From an uncultured Lachnospiraceae bacterium (GTDB taxonomy: Bacteria > Bacillota > Clostridia > Lachnospirales > Lachnospiraceae), in contig CACYHD010000014.1 in NCBI GenBank assembly GCA_902774125.1, positions 27,920 to 63,444 on the forward strand: a stretch of 35,525 nucleotides of DNA, written 5' to 3'. Below are positions 16,905 through 25,604 of this stretch, in pieces; positions within the stretch are counted from its first letter, which is position 1, and the number at the start of each line of letters is the position of its first letter. The notes beneath the pieces were generated by a model that made no database searches, was not told the DNA's origin, and saw only the letters and a program-made list of their open reading frames with translations. The position numbers and the translations under genes are program-made.

Positions 16905-17974
16905 ACTGGATCAAATATTGTTGACAATGATGTAGAACCATTAGCCAAATCAACTCCAGCTTTTCCCTTTATTTTTAATACTACTTTTTTGGATGATGAA
17001 TCAGATACATTAAGCACCTTATTCTTGTATGTCTTGCTGAAAGCTTTCTTGCCCAATTTTTTCACAAGCTTTTTGCCCATATATACGTAGTAGCCCTGCG
17101 CATATGTTGTGCCACCCCATCTTAGTTTTACTTTCTTAGATGATAGCTTTGTTGCAACCACTCTATTTTTGCCCAGTGTGTCTGACTTAAGTGTAAATGA
17201 ACGAGCAGGACCTGCGATTTCCTTACCATTTATAACCATAAACAACTGAATCTTAAAGTTGTCTGACTTTTTGTATGAAACTGGTACGTTTTTGAAAACA
17301 AACTGTTTATTAGTTGATGTAAGCTTAGCAATCTGCTTGTTGTTTTTGAAAAGTTTAACTGTAATATTATCTTCGTACAATGTCTTAGATGGTTCATCGT
17401 CGTAGTAGTACATAGCTCTTCCGGATATACCAAGGTTAATATTCTTCTTGAATATTCCAGTTGTTGCAGCAAGGCTTGCGATAACCGGGCCATCCAAAAT
17501 AGTAATCATGCCGCTTTTGCCGCCCTGTCCTGAATCACCCTGGCCGGAACCGCCCTCGTCAGAGCTATCGCCAACAATTAGATGTCTTTCGCCACCCAAA
17601 TTAACCATTTCCGGATCATCTACAGAAAAAGCGATTAGCTTGCCTGCGTATTTTTTATCTACTTTAAATCTAAATGTTCCACTGTCGTATGTAGGAGATA
17701 AAAATTCCATATCAGAATAGTCTTCGTTTCCTATTTCCCACTTAACATCCGCTTTTCCAGAATTATATCTAGACATAAAACCAGGTATTTTTTGGTTCAA
17801 GTCTCCCATAGTAATTGAGAGAGATGCACCCGCTGTTACTGTTCCGTCCTGATTAAGGCCGTAGATTATGTCTGAGAAATCCATGCCATCGCCTGCATAT
17901 GCAGTCTTATAAGGTGCAAGCAGTGTGACAACCATTGCCAAAATAGTTATAATGACGCCTATTTTTTTCTTCAT
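16895..17974 (-). CDS. Exported protein with Ig/fibronectin-like domains
   Basis: A 359-residue protein with a clear signal peptide (MKKKIGVIITILAMVVTLLAP, cut after AYA near 28) and AGGAGG seven bases upstream. Residues 30-145 look like a bacterial Ig-like domain (TAGASLSITMGDLNQKI, KFRFKVD). A Gly/Ser/Gln-rich linker follows near 145-160. The C-terminal half is a beta-sandwich with a fibronectin-like end (VVATKLSSKKVKLRWGGTTY, then QGYYVYMGKKLVKKL). Its 3' end overlaps the GH55-like start by 10 bases, so both are co-transcribed from the promoter at 18020-18048. It may be a binding or scaffold protein for glucan breakdown; that is inference. Confidence 0.8.
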   Translation of the reverse strand: MKKKIGVIITILAMVVTLLAPYKTAYAGDGMDFSDIIYGLNQDGTVTAGASLSITMGDLNQKIPGFMSRYNSGKADVKWEIGNEDYSDMEFLSPTYDSGTFRFKVDKKYAGKLIAFSVDDPEMVNLGGERHLIVGDSSDEGGSGQGDSGQGGKSGMITILDGPVIASLAATTGIFKKNINLGISGRAMYYYDDEPSKTLYEDNITVKLFKNNKQIAKLTSTNKQFVFKNVPVSYKKSDNFKIQLFMVINGKEIAGPARSFTLKSDTLGKNRVVATKLSSKKVKLRWGGTTYAQGYYVYMGKKLVKKLGKKAFSKTYKNKVLNVSDSSSKKVVLKIKGKAGVDLANGSTSLSTIFDPVWD

Positions 17975-18019
17975 AATATGCCTCCTTTTTTTAGATATGT
18001 CTTTACTTTTTATAATACT

Positions 18020-18048
18020 AGATTAAAGCATATGTAATGCAGTGTCAA
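18020..18048 (-). promoter_or_regulatory. Promoter of the beta-glucan operon
   Basis: The minus strand reads TTGACA (18043-18048), a 17-base spacer and TAATCT (18020-18025), 46 bases from the ATG at 17974. The -35 is perfect and the -10 matches in four of six bases. Confidence 0.65.
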
Positions 18049-18101
18049 ACAAAAAACGCACTATTATCAAGGTTTTTTGAACAGTCATTATTGCACCAAA
18101 A

Positions 18102-18130
18102 AAGCCCACAGTTTTTTCAGCTGTGGGCTT
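18102..18130 (-). terminator. nrdD terminator
   Basis: Arms AAGCCCACAG (18102-18111) and CTGTGGGCTT (18121-18130) with a 9-base loop, followed on the minus strand by a T run. It begins five bases past the nrdD stop. Confidence 0.9.
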
Positions 18131-18134
18131 GGTT

Positions 18135-20321
18135 TTATAAGTGTAATACTCTATCTTTGATTTCTTGTGTACGTCCCTGATTCCAGAACTGTGTACCGAT
18201 GTATCCACAGGTTCTTCTAGCAACGCTCATCTTGTCCTGATTGCGGTTTCCACAACTTGGGCATTCCCATACAAGCTTACCACTTTCATCAGAAGCAATT
18301 GTAATTTCTCCATCATATCCACATACTTCACAGTAGTCTGACTTAGTATTAAGCTCAGCATACATAATGTTGTCGTAGATGAACTTCATTACTTCGATAA
18401 CTGCCTCGATGTTATCCTGTAGGTTAGGAACTTCAACGTAGCTGATAGCTCCACCTGGTGATAACTTCTGGAAATCTGTCTCAAACTTAAGCTTGTCAAA
18501 AGCATTGATTTCTTCTGTTACGTGAACATGGTAGCTGTTAGTAATGTAGTTTTTGTCTGTAACACCCTTGATGATACCGAATCTCTTCTGTAAGCACTTA
18601 GCAAACTTATAAGTAGTTGATTCCATTGGTGTTCCATAAACAGAATAACTAATATTCTCAGCTTCCTTCCACTCTTTGCACTTGTCGTTAAGTCTCTGCA
18701 TAACCTTCATTGCGAATGGCTTAGCCTCTGGATCTGTATGTGACTTTCCTGTCATTCTTACGCACATCTCATATAGACCTGCATATCCAAGAGAAATTGT
18801 TGAATAGCCATCGAACAATAACTTATCAATTGTTTCACCCTTCTTGAGACGAGCCAAAGCTCCATACTGCCACAAAATAGGTGCAACGTCAGATGGTGTT
18901 CCCATAAGTCTTTCGTGACGGAGTCTCAAAGCCTTGTGACATAGCTCTAGTCTCTCATCTAGAATCTTCCAGAACAATTCTTCGTCACCCTTAGCTGAAC
19001 ATGCTACGTCAACTAAGTTGATTGTTACAACACCCTGGTTGAAACGGCCGTAGAACTTGTAGCTTCCATCTGGTTTTCTCTGTGTATCTTCAACTGTAAG
19101 GAATGATCTACATCCCATACATGTGTATACTTCACCTTTCTTAAGTTCCTTCATAACCTTAGCAGAAATGTAATCAGGAACCATTCTCTTCGCTGTACAC
19201 TTAGCAGCAAGCTCTGTTAAGTACCAGTACTTAGAATCTGGTGTTACGTTATCTTCATCCAAAACGTAGATTAACTTAGGGAATGCTGGAGTAATCCATA
19301 CGCCCTTTTCGTTTTTAACGCCCTTCATACGCTGCTTCATTACTTCTTCAATCAAAGTAGCAAGGTCATCTCTAGTCTGTCCCTCTGGAACTTCATCCAG
19401 ATACATAAACATTGTTACGAAAGGAGCCTGACCATTACATGTCATAAGTGTGATCAACTGATACTGAATAGTCTGAATACCTCTGTTAATCTCATCCTTA
19501 AGTCTCTTTTCTGTAATCTCTTCAACCTGCTTATCAGTATATCCCATACCGATGCTCTCGCTCTCCTCTAGAACCTCTTTTCTGATTTTGTCTCTAGATA
19601 CCTGAACGAATGGAGCAAGGTGTGCCAAAGAGAATGACTGTCCACCATACTGGTTAGAAGCAACCTGCGCAACGATCTGTGTAGTTACGTTACAAGCTGT
19701 GTAGAAGCTTCTAGGTGTATCTATCTTTGTCTCAGAAATGCATGTGCCATTCTGAAGCATATCTTCAAGGTTGATCAAGTCACAGTTGTGTTCCTTCTGA
19801 GCAAAATAATCAGAATCGTGGAAGTGTATAATACCCTGTTCATGCGCCTTAACAATATCTTCAGGAAGCAAAATACGACGAGTCAAATCCTTACTAACTT
19901 CACCCGCCATATAATCACGCTGAGTTGAGTTGATTGTAGGGTTCTTGTTAGAATTCTCCTGCTTAGCTTCCTCGTTGCTCTGATTAATTAGAGAAAAAAT
20001 ATTTTCATCAGTAGTGTTAGACTTACGAGCCAATTCACGAGTATAACGATATCTGATATACTTCTGAGCCACCTCGTAACCACGCATTTCCATAATGCCA
20101 CGCTCTACTAACTCCTGAATGTCTTCAATGGAAACAGCATGATTAATGTCTGCAATCTTGTCTACAACAATATTACCTACAGCTGCAATCTGGTGTTCAT
20201 TCAGCTTATGAATAGGCTCTACCTCGTTGTTAGCCTTGCGAACCGCATTCAAAATTTTTCCTACATCAAAAGTAACTTCTTCACCATTTCTTTTGATGAC
20301 TTTTTTAATCATAGTTGCCAT
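18135..20321 (-). CDS. nrdD: Anaerobic (class III) ribonucleoside-triphosphate reductase
   Basis: A 728-residue enzyme that makes deoxyribonucleotides from NTPs without oxygen, using a glycyl radical. An ATP-cone lies at residues 1-95 (KKVIKRNGEEVTFDVGKI), followed by the glycyl-radical barrel. Near the C-terminus are the structural zinc Cys pairs (CEVCGYDGE, CPSCGNRN) and the radical-bearing Gly in RTCGYIG. Start: GAGGAGG before ATG. It has its own promoter with NrdR-box-like sites and its own terminator. The activase gene nrdG, often next to nrdD, is not in the window; activation must come from elsewhere in the genome. Confidence 0.97.
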   Translation of the reverse strand: MATMIKKVIKRNGEEVTFDVGKILNAVRKANNEVEPIHKLNEHQIAAVGNIVVDKIADINHAVSIEDIQELVERGIMEMRGYEVAQKYIRYRYTRELARKSNTTDENIFSLINQSNEEAKQENSNKNPTINSTQRDYMAGEVSKDLTRRILLPEDIVKAHEQGIIHFHDSDYFAQKEHNCDLINLEDMLQNGTCISETKIDTPRSFYTACNVTTQIVAQVASNQYGGQSFSLAHLAPFVQVSRDKIRKEVLEESESIGMGYTDKQVEEITEKRLKDEINRGIQTIQYQLITLMTCNGQAPFVTMFMYLDEVPEGQTRDDLATLIEEVMKQRMKGVKNEKGVWITPAFPKLIYVLDEDNVTPDSKYWYLTELAAKCTAKRMVPDYISAKVMKELKKGEVYTCMGCRSFLTVEDTQRKPDGSYKFYGRFNQGVVTINLVDVACSAKGDEELFWKILDERLELCHKALRLRHERLMGTPSDVAPILWQYGALARLKKGETIDKLLFDGYSTISLGYAGLYEMCVRMTGKSHTDPEAKPFAMKVMQRLNDKCKEWKEAENISYSVYGTPMESTTYKFAKCLQKRFGIIKGVTDKNYITNSYHVHVTEEINAFDKLKFETDFQKLSPGGAISYVEVPNLQDNIEAVIEVMKFIYDNIMYAELNTKSDYCEVCGYDGEITIASDESGKLVWECPSCGNRNQDKMSVARRTCGYIGTQFWNQGRTQEIKDRVLHL

Positions 20322-20396
20322 AATTTCCTCCTCGACTTATCAAAACCACTCCAAAGCCCATAAAATAGGGCATTTTTACTGTTTTCCTCGTTCAAA

Positions 20397-20444
20397 CCAC
20401 TATATCTTGTGTTTCTTTAACGTATTATACACAATCTATATGCA
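20397..20444 (-). promoter_or_regulatory. Paired NrdR boxes upstream of nrdD
   Basis: 20397-20412 reads CCACTATATCTTGTGT, matching 14 of 16 positions of the NrdR consensus acaCwAtATaTwGtgt. 20429-20444 (ACACAATCTATATGCA) is a weaker second box. Their starts are 32 bp apart, about three helical turns, as is usual for NrdR box pairs. The second box lies within the promoter spacer and overlaps the -10 by one base; the first covers the predicted transcription start. This predicts repression by NrdR. Confidence 0.85.
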
Positions 20445-20452
20445 TTTGTCCA
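20424..20452 (-). promoter_or_regulatory. nrdD promoter
   Basis: The minus strand reads TGGACA (20447-20452), a 17-base spacer and a perfect TATAAT (20424-20429). The 5' leader is about 95 bases and holds a small GCCC/GGGC hairpin near 20357-20372. Confidence 0.85.
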
Positions 20453-20487
20453 TATACTTTTTTAAAAAAATTCCTAAAAAAATAAAG

Positions 20488-20508
20488 CGGCCGATTATCT
20501 CTCGGCCG
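20488..20508 (-). terminator. Terminator of the mgtE-MATE-permease-kinase operon
   Basis: CGGCCGA (20488-20494), 7-base loop, TCGGCCG (20502-20508); the minus-strand transcript then runs into CTTTATTTTTTT. It closes the run of genes that ends at 20565. Confidence 0.88.
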
Positions 20509-20564
20509 TTTTATGTTATATCGCCTGGTTTTCCCTCCTTAGAAGGATTCCGTATTTTTATTAT

Positions 20565-21170
20565 CTATTGATTGTTTTGTTTTTCGATGCGTTTTTGGAT
20601 GTAATCATATAGCACTTCTGCTGTTTGATCAATTCCAAGTCTGCTGCTATTGATACAAATATCATATGTTGTAGAATGACCCCACTTAGAATCGGCGTGA
20701 TAATTGTGATAGTGCTTTCTGTTCTTGTCATGTCTAGCCATCTTAAGCTCAGCCTCAACTTCATCAAGGCAATATATTTGCATAACTCGCTTAGCCTTGA
20801 TTAGCTTGTCACCTAGAACGAATATAGATATCACTCCATCAACATCCTTGAGTATATGCTCGCCACATCGACCCACCAAAACAAATGACTCGCCTTCTTC
20901 GGCTTGCTTCTTAATAAAATCGAACTGCATATTGGCAATGTGTTCTTCCATTGAATTGGAATGTCCCCTTACGTGTCGAGTAAAAAGCTTCATTTTGGGT
21001 TTTTCATCAAACTTATCGTACTCGTGATTAGCAATGTTTTTTTCGTTGGCAATCTCGTCGAGAATATTTCTGTCGTACATTTTGATGCCAAGTTTTTGCG
21101 CAAGCTTCTCAGCGATTTCATGACCACCGCTTCCGAATTGACGTCCCAAAGTAATAATTAATTGACCCAT
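20565..21170 (-). CDS. Cytidylate-kinase-like P-loop protein
   Basis: A 201-residue member of the cytidylate-kinase-like family common in Clostridia. The P-loop is GRQFGSGG (residues 9-16), followed by a helix and the MYDRNILDEIA segment. An NMP-kinase-like core has VLVGRCGEHIL near 97-107 and a lid-like basic region (ARHDKNRKHYHNYH). These proteins resemble CMP kinase but are shorter and usually distinct from Cmk; their true substrate is not established. It follows the permease by 12 bases and is the last gene before a strong terminator. A second member with the same GSGG loop lies at 29411-30034. Confidence 0.88.
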   Translation of the reverse strand: MGQLIITLGRQFGSGGHEIAEKLAQKLGIKMYDRNILDEIANEKNIANHEYDKFDEKPKMKLFTRHVRGHSNSMEEHIANMQFDFIKKQAEEGESFVLVGRCGEHILKDVDGVISIFVLGDKLIKAKRVMQIYCLDEVEAELKMARHDKNRKHYHNYHADSKWGHSTTYDICINSSRLGIDQTAEVLYDYIQKRIEKQNNQ

Positions 21171-21182
21171 ACTGCACCCCTC

Positions 21183-22547
21183 TTATAATCCGATGTATCT
21201 AATATAAATAACAACCATTGAGACAACCATTACAATAATTGTTGCCGGAACTGCAGTTTTGCAATATTTGCCCCAGCCAATCATATAACCGTTCTTGGCC
21301 GCTACTGATGTTCCTACAACGTTAGCACTAGCACCAATTGGTGTTGCGCTTCCGCCTACGTCTGTTCCCATAGACAGAGTCCATGCAAGTGTATTTCTCA
21401 AATCCGCATTATTAGTTGTTAATGTCATTATAACAGGAACCATAGTAGCTGCGAAAGGGATATTATCAACAAATGCACTGGCAATTGCCGAAACCCAAAG
21501 AATAATAGCTACCATAATATAATGGTTACCGCCGCTTATATCACCGATTAGATTAGCTATGCTTTCGAGGAACTTAGTCTGCTCCAAGCCGCCCACAACA
21601 ATAAACAATCCGATAAAGAAAAGAAGTGTTTTGTAATCGACTCTGGACAAAATCTTAAAAATGTTTTTGCCGGCCGCAATCAGTGTGAGAACAGAAACCA
21701 AAACACCGATGAATGCAACTGTAAGTCCTGTCATCGAATGAGTAATTAGAAGTACTACTGCAACCGCAAAAATAACTGAACTTATAGCAAAGCCCTTGCG
21801 ACTTACAATAGCCTCACTAGGATCAGGTATACCTGAAATATCCACGCTAGCGTGCTCTTCCTCAATCAATTCCTTTCTATATACTAGGAAGAAATATGTG
21901 ATAATCAAAAACAAACTAATCAGCGCAATCAAACCTGTGTTAGTCAAAAACTGGAAAAATGAATATTTCATTGCTGTTCCGATAATAATATTAGGTGGGT
22001 CGCCGCACATTGTGGCACTTCCACCGAGGTTAGCACAAAAAATCTCAGACAGAATCATTGGAATTGGATCGATTTTGAGCAATCTGGCCAACTCCACTGT
22101 AACTGCTGCCAAAAATAGAATAACAGTTATACTATCGATAAACATAGCTAGAATAGCTGACATAACCATAAATGAAACAAACAATGGAATAGGCTTGTAG
22201 TGAACAAGCTTGGCCAATCTCAGACATAGCCATCTGAAAAAGCCGCTCTCTGCCATTCCCTCTACCATTATCATCATTCCTGCGATAAAAATTATTGTGG
22301 CCCAGTTAATGCCATTAGTCTCCTCACCCGCATGACCTGATACATGCCAAAAAGATTTTTGGATAATGCTGTGCATATTCAACGTAGCAAATAAGGCCTT
22401 CGTACTTTTCATAGCAAAGCCAAAAACAGCAATAAGAGTCAATAGGCCACAACCTAGTGTAACCCAATGTCTTTCGATTTTGTCTATAACAACCATAACA
22501 AACATTGTTATAAATATAATCAACGCCAAAATTTGTGCAATGCTCAT
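21183..22547 (-). CDS. ArsB/NhaD-type ion transporter
   Basis: A 454-residue membrane protein with about 11-12 hydrophobic helices. The family marks are the two inverted-repeat motifs GGSATMCGDPPNIIIGTA and GGSATPIGASANVVG, which form the substrate and sodium sites of the ion transporter superfamily (ArsB, NhaD, CitM, DASS). Related proteins move arsenite, Na+/H+ or carboxylates; substrate cannot be told from sequence. It sits in the mgtE-MATE operon with 33 bases upstream and 12 downstream. No ars genes are nearby, so arsenic resistance is not supported. Confidence 0.9.
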   Translation of the reverse strand: MSIAQILALIIFITMFVMVVIDKIERHWVTLGCGLLTLIAVFGFAMKSTKALFATLNMHSIIQKSFWHVSGHAGEETNGINWATIIFIAGMMIMVEGMAESGFFRWLCLRLAKLVHYKPIPLFVSFMVMSAILAMFIDSITVILFLAAVTVELARLLKIDPIPMILSEIFCANLGGSATMCGDPPNIIIGTAMKYSFFQFLTNTGLIALISLFLIITYFFLVYRKELIEEEHASVDISGIPDPSEAIVSRKGFAISSVIFAVAVVLLITHSMTGLTVAFIGVLVSVLTLIAAGKNIFKILSRVDYKTLLFFIGLFIVVGGLEQTKFLESIANLIGDISGGNHYIMVAIILWVSAIASAFVDNIPFAATMVPVIMTLTTNNADLRNTLAWTLSMGTDVGGSATPIGASANVVGTSVAAKNGYMIGWGKYCKTAVPATIIVMVVSMVVIYIRYIGL

Positions 22548-22580
22548 ACGTTTTTCTCCTCAAAAAAAGTCATAAAGTCC

Positions 22581-23984
22581 CTAAATTGCTTTGTTGTAAT
22601 CAACAAGCTCTAGTTTTTTGAACTTCTTAAAAATCATATTAATTATTATAACAGAAACTACTGCTGATAGAAAATCAGCTATAGGTGCCGCGTACATTAT
22701 TCCGTCGATACCTTGCTTGCCCATATTCATAAAGATAACAGGCATTGCTACTATTAGTGGCAAAAAGAAAATAATCTGACGTGTAAGAGAAAGAAATGTT
22801 CCCTTAACCGGCTCACCAATAGCTGTACTAAATGTAGATGTAAGCGGCTGTACACCATTGATAAATGTCATAAACAAGAAAATTCTAAAGAAGTTTTCTG
22901 CGTATAACATATACATTTTGTTTTCTTTACCGAAGATAGAAATAATCTCACTTGGGAAAAGCTGGAATACAACAAATGCAATTATCGAAATAACAAAGTT
23001 AACCTTCAAAGCTGTTGTATACGCTTTTTTGACTCTGTTGAACTTGCGCGCGCCTCTGTTAAATGAAGCGATAGGCTGCATTCCCTGGCTGATACCTATT
23101 ATGATTGAAAAATAAATCATGTTGACCTTCATAATAATACCAGAGCAGGCAAGTGCCACGTCTGAGCCATACTGAGACATTCCACCATAATAAGTTAGTG
23201 ACTTGTTAAGTACAATCTGTACTATCATCATTGCTAGCTGGTTGAAACACTGAGCCATACCAAGATGAATAGTTCTAAGAACAATTGAAACTCTAGGCTT
23301 CAAATAATGTAATAGAAGCTTGGCTGTCTTGAAGTTGCGCATATAATTCACAACGATTCCAAAGCCAACGAACTGAGCAAGAATTGTTGCCAATGCTGCA
23401 CCTTTCATGCCCCAGCCCAAAACCATAACAAATATGTAATCAAGCACAAAGTTAATTGCTGCACCAGAAATATTACAATACATAGAATATTTAGGACTAC
23501 CATCTGCACGGATTAGATGAGCTCCGCCGGCAGACATAATAACAAAAGGCTGTCCAATAACAATAATTCTAACGTAGTCCTGTGCGAATGGAAGAACCTT
23601 GGCAGGCGCTCCAAAAAATACTAGAATAGGGTCCAATAATATTTCTGAAACTACAGAAACAATTAAACCTAGCGAAAACATCATTGTAATCGCGTTACCA
23701 ATGAAGTACATTGCTTTTTCTTTGTGGCCTGCACCCATATTGAGATTGAAACCTGAAGCTCCACCAATACCGAATGCCAACGCAATAGCGATGCACAATG
23801 TTGTAAGAGGAAAGGCTACGTTTGTTGCAGCATTTCCTAGTTTGCCAACTGTCTGTCCAATAAAAAATTGGTCTACCAAATTGTATAAAGAAACTACAAG
23901 CATAGAAATAATGCTTGGTATTGCAAATTTTTTAATAAGCTTGGCGATTGGTTCTGTGCCAAGCGGATTTTTAGTTATGTCCAT
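22581..23984 (-). CDS. MATE-family efflux transporter
   Basis: 467 residues with about twelve transmembrane helices and the typical MATE opening ITKNPLGTEPIAKLIKKFAIP, followed by SMLVVSLYNLVDQFFIGQ. The second-half repeat lies near 250-300 (GMAQCFNQLAMMIVQI, SQGMQPIASFNRGAR). MATE proteins export drugs or metabolites in exchange for Na+ or H+. It starts three bases after the mgtE stop, with AGGGAG upstream, so the two are co-translated from one message. Substrate unknown. Confidence 0.95.
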   Translation of the reverse strand: MDITKNPLGTEPIAKLIKKFAIPSIISMLVVSLYNLVDQFFIGQTVGKLGNAATNVAFPLTTLCIAIALAFGIGGASGFNLNMGAGHKEKAMYFIGNAITMMFSLGLIVSVVSEILLDPILVFFGAPAKVLPFAQDYVRIIVIGQPFVIMSAGGAHLIRADGSPKYSMYCNISGAAINFVLDYIFVMVLGWGMKGAALATILAQFVGFGIVVNYMRNFKTAKLLLHYLKPRVSIVLRTIHLGMAQCFNQLAMMIVQIVLNKSLTYYGGMSQYGSDVALACSGIIMKVNMIYFSIIIGISQGMQPIASFNRGARKFNRVKKAYTTALKVNFVISIIAFVVFQLFPSEIISIFGKENKMYMLYAENFFRIFLFMTFINGVQPLTSTFSTAIGEPVKGTFLSLTRQIIFFLPLIVAMPVIFMNMGKQGIDGIMYAAPIADFLSAVVSVIIINMIFKKFKKLELVDYNKAI

Positions 23985-23987
23985 TAA

Positions 23988-25496
23988 TTAACTCCCTAAA
24001 TGTAAAACATTAATCAAAAATGCCCAAGCCAATGAATAGTAAGTAACAACAGCTACCAAGTCATTAACTGTAGAAATAAGTGGGCCTGAGGCAACTGCAG
24101 GGTCAATCTTAAGCTTGTTAAATATGATTGGAACCATAGCGCCTACAAAACTCGAAATAATCATAGCAATCCAAAGTGCTCCACCTATACATGCCGAAAT
24201 AGCAAATGCTGATGTTGCAGATTGCCCTTTAATAAAATGAATATATCCACCTGTAACAATGAAAGAAATAATACCTACGATAAGTCCGTTACAGAAACCA
24301 ACTTTGATTTCCTTAAACACAAACCCCATCTGCTCTTTCCATGTCAATTCCTCATCCATAAGAACTCTAATAGTGACGCCAAGTGTCTGTGTTCCAACAT
24401 TACCTGACATACCAAGAATTACTGACTGGAAGAAAACAATAACTGTAATCTGGCTAATAACTGCCTCGAATGTACTTGTGACAGTAGCAACAATGAGTCC
24501 TAAGAACAACAATGTTATAAGCCATGGTGTTCGCTTCTTAAGACTTTGAAGCAATGTCTCCTCCAAATCTTCTTCCTCGGTCAAACCGGCCAACTTAGCG
24601 TAGTCCTCACCCATCTCTTCGTCTACAACCTCGACGATATCTTGGGATGTGATTACACCTAGAATGTGCTTATCATTATCAAGCACCGGCACTGAGTCCT
24701 CAGAGTAGTCCTTCAAATCCTCAATAGTTTCATCAATTGTTTCATTGGCAAAAACATAAGGATACGAAGTTGTCACTAATGTATCTAGTGGCACATCAGA
24801 TCTCGCAATAATAAGATCTGTAAGATCGATTGCGCCGTAAAAAACATCTTCATCATCCACTACATAAATAGTAGAAATATTGTCATTATCTGCTGCTTGA
24901 GAAATCATACTTTTCATGGCTTCTTTAATAGTAAGCCCCTTATAAATGGCAACATAATTAGTTGTCATCTTACTACCGATTTCATCCTCATCATAGGACT
25001 GGATCAAGTCGATGTCTTCTCTAGCCTCGTTTTCCATCAGACCAACTAACTCGTCTGACTTCTCATCTTCTAACTCCTCTAGAATGTCTACCGCATCATC
25101 CGGCTCCATCTTCTCTAGGATGTCAGCTGCAACTTCCGGATCAAGTTCTTCAATAAACTCTTCCGGCTCTTCTAGATAGGCAAAAATCTCTGCCAATCTG
25201 TCTATACCTAACAAGCGATATAGTCGCTGTCTCTGTGCAGGATCCAAATCCTCTAGAGCACCGGCAATATCGTTTTCGTGGTAATCATCGATTTGTTCTA
25301 GCTTAACTGTTGCTGGCGCATTAGAATTAATAATACTAGTAAGCTCAGCCTCATAGTCTTCTTTTCTAGGAGCCAAATCGTGTTCGGGGATATCACGGCC
25401 TTTTTCAGATTTGTCTTCTGGTTTTTTTGCATTCTCATCATAAGAGTTATTCTGTTGTTTTAATTCAATTTCATTTAACTCATTTTTGTTTTCCAT
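23988..25496 (-). CDS. mgtE: Magnesium transporter MgtE
   Basis: 502 residues. A Lys/Glu/Asn-rich N-terminal tail (1-45) precedes the MgtE N domain (about 50-165, with the acidic EELDPEVAADILEKMEPDDA helix pair), two CBS domains (about 170-295, ending ILGVITSQDIVEVVDEEMG) and the five-helix channel domain (about 325-502, GNVGTQTLGVTIRVLM). This is the Mg2+-gated channel family, in which the N and CBS domains close the pore when inside Mg2+ is high. It heads an operon with MATE, ArsB-type and cytidylate-kinase-like genes. Confidence 0.97.
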   Translation of the reverse strand: MENKNELNEIELKQQNNSYDENAKKPEDKSEKGRDIPEHDLAPRKEDYEAELTSIINSNAPATVKLEQIDDYHENDIAGALEDLDPAQRQRLYRLLGIDRLAEIFAYLEEPEEFIEELDPEVAADILEKMEPDDAVDILEELEDEKSDELVGLMENEAREDIDLIQSYDEDEIGSKMTTNYVAIYKGLTIKEAMKSMISQAADNDNISTIYVVDDEDVFYGAIDLTDLIIARSDVPLDTLVTTSYPYVFANETIDETIEDLKDYSEDSVPVLDNDKHILGVITSQDIVEVVDEEMGEDYAKLAGLTEEEDLEETLLQSLKKRTPWLITLLFLGLIVATVTSTFEAVISQITVIVFFQSVILGMSGNVGTQTLGVTIRVLMDEELTWKEQMGFVFKEIKVGFCNGLIVGIISFIVTGGYIHFIKGQSATSAFAISACIGGALWIAMIISSFVGAMVPIIFNKLKIDPAVASGPLISTVNDLVAVVTYYSLAWAFLINVLHLGS

Positions 25497-25525
25497 TCCA
25501 TATCCCCCTTTCTTTCTTACATAGT

Positions 25526-25573
25526 AAAAGTAGAGTCTGGGCTTTAATACATTATTGCTTGCTCTCTACTTTT
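25526..25573 (-). other. Long-loop inverted repeat in the mgtE leader
   Basis: AAAAGTAGAG (25526-25535) pairs with CTCTACTTTT (25564-25573) around a 28-base loop, between the 72-residue gene and mgtE. No T run follows, so a standard terminator is unlikely. It does not look like the M-box Mg2+ riboswitch. Confidence 0.4.
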
Positions 25574-25604
25574 GATTGTTGTGATTATCTTAAGTTGAAA
25601 ACTG

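Noticed and set aside
21183-22547. Arsenite efflux pump (arsB)
   Set aside because: The family motif is shared by Na+/H+ and carboxylate carriers, and no arsenic genes or ArsR-type regulator are nearby.
25497-25604. M-box magnesium riboswitch before mgtE
   Set aside because: The region is only about 108 bases and shows one long-loop inverted repeat, without the three-stem layout or a terminator stage.
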